Positions 6,806-12,545 of a stretch of 12,899 nt of DNA are shown here, one piece after another. The first letter of the stretch is position 1. Each line of letters begins with the position of its first letter. The notes beneath the pieces are model-generated. The model saw only the letters and a program-made list of their open reading frames with translations. It did not search any database and was not told the origin of the DNA. A program made the translations under genes and the position numbers. The DNA is from Candidatus Sungiibacteriota bacterium (GTDB lineage Bacteria > Patescibacteriota > Minisyncoccia > Sungbacterales > JACQCQ01), in assembly GCA_016181565.1 (NCBI GenBank), contig JACOZA010000073.1, positions 1 through 12,899 on the forward strand. The letters are read 5' to 3'.

Positions 6806-7255
6806 GCTTAAATTGAAGTGGGGGCAGAGAGAGATCTGTGTGTTCCGGAGGTCAGCCTGCGGCTTACTTTAAACTCGCCGCTCGGACCGTGTTAGAGGCT
6901 CGCGCCTCCCTATCGCCCAACTGCATTAGGTTATATCCTCGGCAAGAGGATACTCGCCCTACATCGCACATCGGATTTTAACCCGCGCGCGGTGCAAAGC
7001 GTAACCCGGATGCTTTCCAGCCCTGATCAATCGACTCGCTTGCGACACGAGGTCGCCCACGAATCTGAATCGGCTTTTGCGTGCCAACTCATGATCAGAG
7101 GGGATGAAGTTGAGCCTAGAATGTATCTTGAGGTTACCCTCACCTTCTAGCTCCAGCTCTCATCCTGCTCTCTGCTTGCCCACTCCTTCACGCGGAATCT
7201 TGCGACACCGCGCTATGGAATCAATTGAAGAACTCCAGTACTTCTGGTGTAAGCC

Positions 7256-7284
7256 AATGTATTGCCATCTCAATTTATTGTCAA
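7256..7284 (-). promoter_or_regulatory. Promoter of the ncRNA
   Basis: Perfect -35 TTGACA (7279-7284), 17-nt spacer, -10 TACATT (7256-7261) on the minus strand. It starts about 59 nt beyond the mnmA stop codon and predicts transcription from about 7250. Confidence 0.75.
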
Positions 7285-7342
7285 CACTTAAAAAGCATCA
7301 TCTGTGCACCAAAAGAGGAAAAGATGTGGGAAAGCTAAAAAA

Positions 7343-8536
7343 TCAACCAATAATGCCCCCTCCGAGCATCACTTTCCCGTCGTAGAAAACGATGGACTGA
7401 CCTGGTGTTACTGCTCGCTGGTCTTCATCAAAGTAACATGTGACATGCGACACGCGATACGTTCTCTTACCTTGTTCCTTGTCTCTTGTCTCTTGTCGCT
7501 CAACGCGACAGCGTTGCGGCGGCTGGCGGTAGCGGATTCGCGCCTCGCAGGAGAGCGGCCACTCCGGTTCGCCGGCGATCCAATTGACGTCACGAACAGA
7601 CAGTTCTTTTTGAAACAATTTATCATCGTGCGGCCCTTCGGCGACGACAAGTGTATTGGTCGTCAAATCTTTTTCAGCAACGTAAAAAGGAATGCCGCCG
7701 CCGACACCCATGCCGTGCCGCTGGCCGATAGTATAAAACTGGACGCCGTCATGCTCCCCCACAACTTTGCCCGATGTCGTCAGCACTTTGCCCGGTTCTC
7801 CCGGAATGTAGTCGCGTAAAACCTCCCTGACATCAATCTCGCCAACAAAGCAAATTCCCTGCGAATCGGGCTTGTCAGCCGTCGGCAATACGAAGCGCCT
7901 AGCCAATTCGCGCACCTCCGTCTTCGCATAGTCGCCTATCGGGAAAAGACAACGGCTAAGTTGGTCTTGAGTCAGAGTCCAAAGAAAATAAGATTGATCC
8001 TTTGCGGCATCAGCCGCAGTATTTAGAATATAGATCTTAGAGCTTAGTTTTTGACTTTTCTTAGCTCTTAGTTTTAAGTTCTTAGTGCTTGTGCGCAAGC
8101 GCACATAGTGTCCCGTCGCTATAAAGTCGGCGCCTTCTGCCCTCGCCTTGTTCAAAAATAAGCCAAACTTAATTTCCCGATTGCACATCACATCCGGATT
8201 TGGCGTCCGGCCAGCGGCGTATTCACGAATCATGTACCCCACCACTAGCTTTCGATACTCACGAGTAAAATCCCAGGTCTCGAAAGGAATATCAAGCATC
8301 GCGGCCACGCGCATGGCGTCTCTGCGGTCTTCTTGCCATGGGCAAGGATATTTCGGGTCCGCCCAGTTTTTCATGAAGACTCCTACCACGTCGTAACCTT
8401 TCTTTTTCAGCAAGGCCGCGGCCACGGACGAATCCACCCCGCCGGACATTCCCACAAAAACTCTCCGGCGTCGCAGAGGGCTGGCCTTTCGACCCGGCTC
8501 CGGATAAATTTTTTTATGTATAACGCTCTCTTTCAT
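7343..8536 (-). CDS. mnmA: tRNA-specific 2-thiouridylase MnmA
   Basis: Adds sulfur to U34 of tRNA-Lys, -Glu and -Gln. The N-type PP-loop GMSGGVDSS lies at 29-37. The two catalytic cysteines are C118 (PNPDVMCNREIKF) and C229 (DSQGICFVGE). ATGHYVRL (140-147), KDQSYFLWTL (179-188) and the C-terminal AVTPGQSIVFYDG...LGGGII (375-396) are all intact. At 397 residues it is longer than most because of two low-complexity inserts, about residues 148-174 and 346-367, both encoded by heptanucleotide repeats. Each lies in a loop between conserved blocks and keeps the frame, so the enzyme may still be active. No Shine-Dalgarno precedes the ATG at 8534-8536; upstream is AT-rich. The ncRNA promoter follows the stop codon. 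Confidence 0.95.
   Translation of the reverse strand: MKESVIHKKIYPEPGRKASPLRRRRVFVGMSGGVDSSVAAALLKKKGYDVVGVFMKNWADPKYPCPWQEDRRDAMRVAAMLDIPFETWDFTREYRKLVVGYMIREYAAGRTPNPDVMCNREIKFGLFLNKARAEGADFIATGHYVRLRTSTKNLKLRAKKSQKLSSKIYILNTAADAAKDQSYFLWTLTQDQLSRCLFPIGDYAKTEVRELARRFVLPTADKPDSQGICFVGEIDVREVLRDYIPGEPGKVLTTSGKVVGEHDGVQFYTIGQRHGMGVGGGIPFYVAEKDLTTNTLVVAEGPHDDKLFQKELSVRDVNWIAGEPEWPLSCEARIRYRQPPQRCRVERQETRDKEQGKRTYRVSHVTCYFDEDQRAVTPGQSIVFYDGKVMLGGGIIG
7434..7496. repeat. Degenerate heptamer tandem repeat inside mnmA (C-terminal insert)
   Basis: Nine consecutive 7-nt units, 63 nt in all, on the plus strand: TAACATG, TGACATG, CGACACG, CGATACG, TTCTCTT, ACCTTGT, TCCTTGT, CTCTTGT, CTCTTGT. Nine heptamers equal 21 codons, so the frame is kept. 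It encodes the odd segment with QETRDKEQGKR and RVSHVTC. Confidence 0.75.
8021..8090. repeat. Degenerate heptamer tandem repeat inside mnmA (middle insert)
   Basis: TTAG-like words recur with their G at 8026, 8033, 8040, 8047 and then 8064, 8071, 8078, 8085. That is two runs of period 7 separated by a 17-nt step, i.e. one 3-nt phase slip. On the minus strand it encodes the lysine-rich insert TKNLKLRAKKSQKLSSK. Confidence 0.65.
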
Positions 8537-8563
8537 TTTTTATTTAATTGTTACAGCGCCAAT

Positions 8564-8592
8564 ACCCTACCCCTTTAGACAATTCTAGTCAA
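8564..8592 (-). promoter_or_regulatory. Possible promoter for mnmA
   Basis: TTGACT (8587-8592) and TAGGGT (8564-8569) with 17-nt spacing on the minus strand, about 27 nt before the mnmA ATG. The -35 is good and the -10 poor (3 of 6). Confidence 0.4.
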
Positions 8593-8643
8593 AATATAAA
8601 TAGGGAGCTTCGGCCTTGCGGTCGAACGATGTGGATAAAACTC

Positions 8644-8672
8644 TTGACCCCCAATCAAAATCGGCTTAAAAT
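8644..8672 (+). promoter_or_regulatory. Promoter of a second non-coding transcript
   Basis: TTGACC (8644-8649), exactly 17 nt, TAAAAT (8667-8672) on the plus strand; each box matches 5 of 6 consensus bases. Predicted start at about 8679-8681. Confidence 0.7.
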
Positions 8673-8678
8673 AACGCT

Positions 8679-8930
8679 ACGGGTCCTCCCGGAATGATAC
8701 AACAAGCTCTTTGCCTGGAAGACCGGGAATCGCGGGCAGAAGTCTCCCGCACCAGAACATCACACGATTCATTTCGCGTTCTTTCTCCAATCAAATATCT
8801 TATCCTTTCCCTAAGACAAGTGTCTTTCGGGAAGATCCTCGAAGGGGTTCGCCCTTCAAGCAGTACCGTCACACGGTGACACCTCTTGTACGTGGAATCG
8901 GGAAATATCTTGAAGTCGCAGCCCCTTTTT
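8679..8930 (+). ncRNA. Second structured non-coding stretch (ncRNA or long leader)
   Basis: No protein-like ORF is seen between mnmA and the plus-strand gene at 9013. Downstream of the promoter is a chain of stem-loops: TCCCGG (8687-8692) with CCGGGA (8723-8728); GCGGG/CCCGC (8732-8736 with 8746-8750); TTCCC...GGGAA enclosing AGAC/GTCT near 8807-8833; GAAGGG/CCCTTC near 8840-8856; GTCAC/GTGAC near 8868-8880. A CCCCTTTTT run at 8922-8930 may mark the 3' end, though no strong hairpin directly precedes it. The first 14 nt of the first stem resemble the 5' side of 4.5S RNA, but the invariant SRP core is missing. It could instead be a long 5' leader of the next gene, which has its own TATAAT at 8960-8965. 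Confidence 0.4.
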
Positions 8931-8959
8931 CATTTGGTGAGATTTATGCATGATCATAA

Positions 8960-8965
8960 TATAAT
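8960..8965 (+). promoter_or_regulatory. -10 box before the membrane-anchored protein gene
   Basis: A perfect TATAAT on the plus strand, 47 nt before the ATG at 9013. No good -35 box sits at 16-18 nt. The short palindrome AGAGAGAATTCTCT follows it. Confidence 0.4.
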
Positions 8966-9012
8966 CCAGAGAGAGAATTCTCTTCCTCTGAACTAAGCCG
9001 GCGTTAAAAAGC

Positions 9013-9726
9013 ATGTCTATGACCAAAATTCAGAAAACTCTGCTCGTTATAATTGCGATCGGTGTCGTTGGCTTGGCAACGGCGCGCGTCTGGTTGCCGC
9101 GCGTAGGAATTCTCTACGGCCTCTACAGCGCCCGCCGCGAAAAGTGGCTGGATGCGGTCCCCATCAAAAGAGAAATTCCAACCCCCCAAGAAATACCCGG
9201 CTCTACTGAACTTTCTTACCAGGGACTGACATTCCGAATCCCCTGGGGCGACGTCGTTAGCCATACGGAAGGACAAACCCTGACGGCTGGATCTCAAGAG
9301 AGCAGCTCGTCGCTCGTGATGGCCTCGGAAGTAAATTTGCGCGACAACATGCTCGCAAAAACTCCGGAAGACTTTAAGACAATCGAAGCTCTCTATGGAA
9401 AAGAAGCGACTCGCTCAAATTACGCGGTCTTCAAGTCTGTGATGCACTCAACTCCGGCCGCGCTCTCAATATTTTCTTCCTCGCGAAACTCACTCCCGCA
9501 GTTGATCCTGGTAACTCTAAAAAGAGCGTTAGTGTTAAATGCGGGCGAGGGCCTATACGAATTTGAAACTCCGGCTATCAAGGGTTTTCAATTCGGGGAC
9601 GCCGAAAGCCGATACATTTCCATCACGTTCTTCGACAAAGATGATAAGACCTACCGCCTGAACATCCGCGGCGCGAGTCCAAAATACCTTGACTATATTC
9701 TTTCTTCAATTGAAAACGGCCGGTGA
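9013..9726 (+). CDS. Membrane-anchored protein of unknown function
   Basis: 237 residues, not recognised. A short basic start (MSMTKIQK) precedes one hydrophobic helix at about 9-23 (TLLVIIAIGVVGLAT), giving an N-terminal anchor or uncleaved signal with the rest probably outside the membrane. The remainder is mixed alpha/beta with no cysteines and no enzyme motif I can name. Codon use and GC content look like the neighbours', and the frame is open over its full length. The start could also be the second ATG at 9019; neither has a clear Shine-Dalgarno. It is the only complete plus-strand protein gene here, is monocistronic, and ends 21 nt before a large bidirectional terminator. Confidence 0.78.
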   Translation: MSMTKIQKTLLVIIAIGVVGLATARVWLPRVGILYGLYSARREKWLDAVPIKREIPTPQEIPGSTELSYQGLTFRIPWGDVVSHTEGQTLTAGSQESSSSLVMASEVNLRDNMLAKTPEDFKTIEALYGKEATRSNYAVFKSVMHSTPAALSIFSSSRNSLPQLILVTLKRALVLNAGEGLYEFETPAIKGFQFGDAESRYISITFFDKDDKTYRLNIRGASPKYLDYILSSIENGR

Positions 9727-9747
9727 GACTTATCGTGGGGCCCTACA

Positions 9748-9827
9748 AACAAAATCGTCCCGAGCTTGTGGTTCGATCTAACTCACCATGGTGAGCAAAG
9801 TCGAATCCATTGAGGGACGATTTTGTT
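9748..9827. terminator. Bidirectional terminator, 80-nt nested palindrome
   Basis: Three nearly concentric stems: a perfect 14-bp outer stem (9748-9761 with 9814-9827), a middle stem GGTTCGA/TCGAATC (9770-9776 with 9801-9807, one G-T) and a perfect 14-nt centre CTCACCATGGTGAG (9782-9795). Each strand ends the outer stem with GGGACGATTTTGTT, so both have a U-rich 3' side. It lies between convergent genes ending at 9726 (plus) and 9845 (minus). Confidence 0.8.
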
Positions 9828-9844
9828 GAGGGGCAAAAGGTTTC

Positions 9845-10024
9845 CTACTTTTTGCCGAGAATTCGATACATGCCGGTGCCACATTTCTCGCAGTTGCCCT
9901 TCATGGCGCGGCGTTCGCCGCCCTTGCCGGGCATAGAAACCTCCGTGGCGCCCTTCATGGGACGCTTATCGCGGCACTTGACGCAGTAGCCCATGACTGG
10001 GCCTGATTGTGTAGATTCGTTCAT
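9845..10024 (-). CDS. DUF5679-type zinc-ribbon protein, 59 residues
   Basis: A short protein with two CxxC knuckles: YCVKCRDKRPMKG (C14, C17) and GNCEKCGTGMYRILGKK (C45, C48). The layout, YCVKC, a linker with GATEVSMPGKGGERRAMKG, then CxxCG and a hydrophobic-basic end, matches the small DUF5679 family that I know from Candidate Phyla Radiation and archaeal genomes. Its function is unknown; nucleic-acid or ribosome association is a guess from the basic zinc ribbon. The ATG at 10022-10024 lies 6 nt after a TATACT box, so transcription would start at or next to the start codon and the message would be leaderless. It converges on the plus-strand gene ending at 9726. Confidence 0.85.
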   Translation of the reverse strand: MNESTQSGPVMGYCVKCRDKRPMKGATEVSMPGKGGERRAMKGNCEKCGTGMYRILGKK

Positions 10025-10030
10025 ACTGTG

Positions 10031-10059
10031 AGTATAGCGCGGGTGAGCCTAAAAATGAA
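10031..10059 (-). promoter_or_regulatory. Promoter for a leaderless mRNA
   Basis: -10 TATACT (10031-10036) with a weak -35 TTCATT (10054-10059) at 17 nt, minus strand. Only six bases separate the -10 from the ATG of the zinc-ribbon gene. Confidence 0.55.
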
Positions 10060-10160
10060 GTGGCTCCATTCCACAGGCCAACTGAATACATTTCTAAACC
10101 CCGTTAGAGCGTATTCTATAAGACATACCGGCCTAACTGCTAAGATTCTAAAGGACATCC

Positions 10161-11414
10161 CTAGCGATAACCGAATTTTCGTCTACGAAGCCTTGGATTT
10201 CTGCGAGCTGGCGGGCCGCTGCGGCTCGCAAAGCCGCTGCCAAGCAACCGCGCCTTCCCTTCGGCATATTCATCGTGAAGCGATCTCGGCTCTTGAGCTA
10301 ACCCTTGCGGCAATGGCAAACGCTCAACCCGCGCCTCCAGCAAGCGTTCAATCAAACGCATGTCGCGGAGATCCTCTGGCATTACAAATGTTGTCGCGAC
10401 ACCTCTCGCCTCTACCCGCCCAGTGCGCCCGACGCGGTGGATGAAATCTTCCGGCGCTTGCGGCAGATCGTAATTGACCACGTGCGCGATGCCATGAACG
10501 TGTATCCCGCGCGCCGCAATATCGGTGGCAACCAAGACCCGATGCTTGCCCTGCTTAAATCCGTGAAGCGCGGCGGTGCGCTGCGATTGCGACCGGCCGC
10601 CGTGAATTACGGCGGCGTCGAATCCCGCGCGCTGTAATTTTCGCGCGAGCTTATCCGCGCCATACTTGGTCCTGGTGAATACCAGGAAGGTCCCCGCTTC
10701 GCTGGTCAGCATATGGACCAGCAGCGAAACTTTCCGCTCCCGCGAGACTTCGTAAACCTGCAGCTTCACGCGCTCTATGGGTTTTGTGGTAGAGCCGATT
10801 TCAGCCCGCGCCGGATTTTTTAAATACTCATGCACCAGGCGCGCCACTGGCGGCTCCAGCGTCGCCGAAAAACCCATGGTCTGGCGCTCGCGCGGAACGG
10901 CGTTCATGATGCTCCGCATCTGCGGCAAAAATCCCATATCTACCATACGGTCGGCTTCGTCCAGCACGAGCGTCTTCACCCCGCTCAAATTGACGAGTCT
11001 GCGTTTAATGTAGTCGTCGAGTCTCCCCGGTGTCGCGACTGCCAGCCGCGCGCCTTGCCGGATTGATTCAAGCTGGCGCGATTCGGCGAAGCCGCCCACA
11101 ATCTCCACGGCGCGAATACCCGAACCTTTCCCGATACGCGCAAAGGTTTCCATCACCTGTATGGCCAGCTCTCGCGTAGGGACTAATACCAATGCCTCAA
11201 TGCCGTGCCCGCCCGAATGCACCAATTTTTCTAAGATCGGCAAGGCAAAAGCCACGGTCTTCCCTGTTCCGGTCTGCGCGGTTCCTAAGACGTCTTTTCC
11301 TTCAAGCGCTACCGGAACAGCCCGGGCCTGGATAGGCATGGGGATTGCAAGCCGCGCGCGTTTTAGATTCTCCTTTAGCAAAGGAGCGATGGGTAACTCA
11401 TCAAATGACTGCAT
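10161..11414 (-). CDS. DEAD-box ATP-dependent RNA helicase (RhlE-like)
   Basis: Unwinds RNA duplexes, typically in ribosome assembly or cold adaptation. Numbered from the chosen start: Q motif with IPMPIQ (24-29), I AQTGTGKT (46-53), Ia PTRELA (79-84), Ib TPGR (128-131), II DEAD (152-155), III SAT (183-185), IV LVFTRTK (244-250), V ATDIAARGIHV (296-306), VI HRVGRTGR (326-333). All motifs are intact. A short basic tail (RRNPRLRRRKFGYR) follows, as in RhlE/RhlB-type proteins, and probably binds RNA. I choose the ATG at 11412-11414 because GGAG (11422-11425) lies 7 nt upstream of it; the in-frame ATG at 11429 has no such site. The transcript has a promoter at 11502-11529 and an approximately 80-nt leader folded into three hairpins, the last covering the GGAG. 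Confidence 0.95.
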   Translation of the reverse strand: MQSFDELPIAPLLKENLKRARLAIPMPIQARAVPVALEGKDVLGTAQTGTGKTVAFALPILEKLVHSGGHGIEALVLVPTRELAIQVMETFARIGKGSGIRAVEIVGGFAESRQLESIRQGARLAVATPGRLDDYIKRRLVNLSGVKTLVLDEADRMVDMGFLPQMRSIMNAVPRERQTMGFSATLEPPVARLVHEYLKNPARAEIGSTTKPIERVKLQVYEVSRERKVSLLVHMLTSEAGTFLVFTRTKYGADKLARKLQRAGFDAAVIHGGRSQSQRTAALHGFKQGKHRVLVATDIAARGIHVHGIAHVVNYDLPQAPEDFIHRVGRTGRVEARGVATTFVMPEDLRDMRLIERLLEARVERLPLPQGLAQEPRSLHDEYAEGKARLLGSGFASRSGPPARRNPRLRRRKFGYR

Positions 11415-11421
11415 TTTTATA

Positions 11422-11488
11422 CTCCGCATTAGCGCGGAGGACAGTGAGCACTGTCAGGCACTAATTGGTCTCTCTAATTGGTGAGAGA
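11422..11488 (-). promoter_or_regulatory. Helicase leader: three consecutive hairpins
   Basis: In transcript order: TCTCTC/GAGAGA (11469-11474 with 11483-11488), GACAGTG/CACTGTC (11440-11446 with 11449-11455), and CTCCGC/GCGGAG (11422-11427 with 11434-11439). The last places the Shine-Dalgarno GGAG inside a 6-bp stem. A 9-nt direct repeat CTAATTGGT is at 11461-11469 and 11474-11482. This could control helicase translation by temperature or by the helicase itself; that is inference. Confidence 0.6.
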
Positions 11489-11501
11489 AACGGAGAAGCT
11501 A

Positions 11502-11529
11502 AATATACATCGATGACAATAAAAGTCAA
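11502..11529 (-). promoter_or_regulatory. Promoter of the helicase gene
   Basis: TTGACT (11524-11529), 16 nt, TATATT (11502-11507) on the minus strand; each box matches 5 of 6. Predicted start at about 11495. Confidence 0.7.
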
Positions 11530-11566
11530 GCTTTGATGGCTGCTATGAGTATATTCAGTTTTCACA

Positions 11567-11591
11567 ATGGGCTTCCATTGAGGAAGCCCAT
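11567..11591. repeat. Hairpin downstream of tRNA-Ile
   Basis: ATGGGCTTCC (11567-11576) pairs perfectly with GGAAGCCCAT (11582-11591) over a 5-nt loop, between the tRNA 3' end and the helicase promoter. The T-run is on the wrong side for a minus-strand intrinsic terminator, so its role in ending the tRNA transcript is uncertain. Confidence 0.55.
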
Positions 11592-11625
11592 CAAAAAATT
11601 TCTGAAAATGAATTGAGTTGTATTC

Positions 11626-11700
11626 TGGTGCGCGTGGAAGGAATCGGACCTTCTACCCCCTCATTATCAGTGAGGTGCTCTGCCATTGAGCTACACGCGC
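11626..11700 (-). tRNA. tRNA-Ile (anticodon GAT), CCA encoded
   Basis: A full cloverleaf of 75 nt on the minus strand: acceptor GCGCGTG/CACGCGC, D arm GCTC-AATGGCA-GAGC, anticodon arm CCTCA-CTGATAA-TGAGG with GAT, variable loop GGGTA, T arm GAAGG-TCCGATT-CCTTC, discriminator A and encoded CCA. The T loop reads TCCGATT, so position 55, nearly always U (pseudouridine), is C. All stems are otherwise fully paired. It has its own promoter at 11765-11793 and lies between rnhB and the helicase gene. I see no integrase or attachment duplication. Confidence 0.97.
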
Positions 11701-11764
11701 ATATTTTTGCTGCAGTAACCAATCCTATTCCTGGCGCAGGAAAACGCGCGTTTTTTACCACGTC

Positions 11765-11793
11765 ATATTATGTAAAAAACGAGATTCGGTCAA
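11765..11793 (-). promoter_or_regulatory. Promoter of tRNA-Ile
   Basis: TTGACC (11788-11793), 17 nt, TAATAT (11765-11770) on the minus strand. The predicted precursor leader of about 55 nt contains the self-complementary AAAACGCGCGTTTT (11741-11754). Confidence 0.65.
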
Positions 11794-11819
11794 ACCCGCA
11801 ACCTAAATTTAAATGCCGC

Positions 11820-11863
11820 CTTCTGCCATTCTCTAATTCGTGCGAATTAGAGAATGGTAGAAG
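11820..11863. terminator. Long hairpin directly after the rnhB stop
   Basis: A 21-bp stem (11820-11840 with 11843-11863) broken by one G-T on the plus strand, with only TG between the arms. It abuts the rnhB stop codon. On the minus strand it is followed by GCGGCATTTAAATTT, not a clean U-tract, so it may act as a 3' stability element or a weak terminator. Confidence 0.55.
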
Positions 11864-12484
11864 TTATATGAGTGAATCAACGAAGGATCCGCGATGCAGA
11901 ACGGAGGGACCGTACCGGCGCAATAGTTTAATATGCAAGCGCGTCCCATAACCCTTGTGCACTTCGAATTTATATCGAGGAAACTTTTTGGCTTTTCGTT
12001 TCATATACCGATCGCGGGAAACTTTGGCGATAATCGAAGCCGCCGCAATGACGGGTATTCGATCATCGCCGTGAATCACGACCTTGTGCGGAACGCTGGA
12101 CGGCAACGCGAGCGATCCGTCCAGATATACAAAATGCGGTTTGGGTGACGCCCGCTCTGCCAGGCGCCGGGCGCCGCGATGAGCGGCTTTGGCGATATTA
12201 ATCCTGTCAATCACCCGAGGGTGCACGTAGGTACGCGCCCAGGAGAGTCTGGGGTGCGTCGTGAGATACCGGAACCATAATTCCCGAGCTCGCGGTGTTA
12301 GTTTCTTTGAGTCTCGGATTTTTCCAAGTTCCGAATGACGAAAACGAAATCCTTTGGGCGCCACCACCATGGCTAGCGCCACCGGCCCCGCCAATGGGCC
12401 TCTTCCCGCCTCATCAATTCCTCCAATCCAAGGTTTTGCCATGGTTACACTATAGATTCTTTTGTTGTCCACTACCATTCCCAT
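11864..12484 (-). CDS. rnhB: Ribonuclease HII
   Basis: Removes ribonucleotides from RNA-DNA hybrids and single misincorporated ribonucleotides in DNA. 206 residues. Conserved blocks: GGIDEAGRGPLAGPV (21-35), with catalytic D24 and E25; DSKKLTPRARE (58-68); YLDG with D122; HGDDRIPVIAAASIIAKVSRD (138-158), with D140 as the fourth metal ligand; HKGYGT (176-181). The C-terminus HRGSFVD is also typical. The start at 12484 is fixed by GGAGG (12489-12493), 4 nt before the ATG; a second in-frame ATG two codons on has poorer spacing. It is divergent from dnaE across a palindrome-rich spacer and ends at a long hairpin. Confidence 0.95.
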   Translation of the reverse strand: MGMVVDNKRIYSVTMAKPWIGGIDEAGRGPLAGPVALAMVVAPKGFRFRHSELGKIRDSKKLTPRARELWFRYLTTHPRLSWARTYVHPRVIDRINIAKAAHRGARRLAERASPKPHFVYLDGSLALPSSVPHKVVIHGDDRIPVIAAASIIAKVSRDRYMKRKAKKFPRYKFEVHKGYGTRLHIKLLRRYGPSVLHRGSFVDSLI

Positions 12485-12545
12485 TACGCCTCCATAATAA
12501 TAAGATAAAAGTCCGCAAGGACTACAATAAGAACCCCCCAGCGAA

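Larger units (their letters stand above)
6720..7250 (-). ncRNA. Structured ncRNA of unrecognised family
   Basis: No convincing protein lies between alaS and mnmA. The minus strand has a promoter (7256-7284), a dense set of stems and a terminator. Distal segments pair: GTGGGC...GCAGAGAG (about 7182-7167) with CTCTCTGCCCCCAC (6828-6841), closing a core of about 350 nt. Inside are: GAGC/GCTC plus TAGAA/TTCTA (7153-7107) capped by GAGG-GTAA-CCTC; CTGATCA/TGATCAG closing 7099-7023; ATCCTC/GAGGAT near 6950; GAGGC-GCGA-GCCTC near 6905-6893; GCGGC/GCCGC near 6880-6858. GTAA and GCGA are GNRA tetraloops only on the minus strand, which agrees with promoter and terminator orientation. Two hairpins (6784-6805, 6758-6779) precede the terminator. 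tmRNA, RNase P, SRP and T-box signatures were not found. The 5' end is estimated from the promoter. Confidence 0.55.

Noticed and set aside
6720..7250. tmRNA, RNase P RNA or SRP RNA
   Set aside because: No tag ending in Ala-Ala-stop, no TTCGA T-arm or 3' CCA for tmRNA; no GAGGAAAGUCC or ACAGAA elements for RNase P; no GGUCAGG/GGAAGG/AGCAGCC core for SRP.
6605..7250. T-box riboswitch controlling alaS
   Set aside because: An RNA ending in a terminator upstream of a synthetase gene suggested it, but no GGUGGNACCGCG-like T-box sequence or specifier loop was found, and alaS starts after its own leader beyond the terminator.
8694..8879. 61-residue plus-strand ORF (and a 68-residue ORF opposite)
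   Set aside because: Composition follows the stem-loops of the non-coding stretch, with no ribosome site and no family-like motif.
10084..10116. Hairpin GAATAC/GTATTC with inner TCTAA/TTAGA as terminator of the helicase gene
   Set aside because: The stem is short with an internal loop and no U-tract follows on the minus strand; too weak to call.
11626..11700. tRNA-Ile as an integration site
   Set aside because: No integrase, no duplicated tRNA 3' end and no change in gene character on either side.
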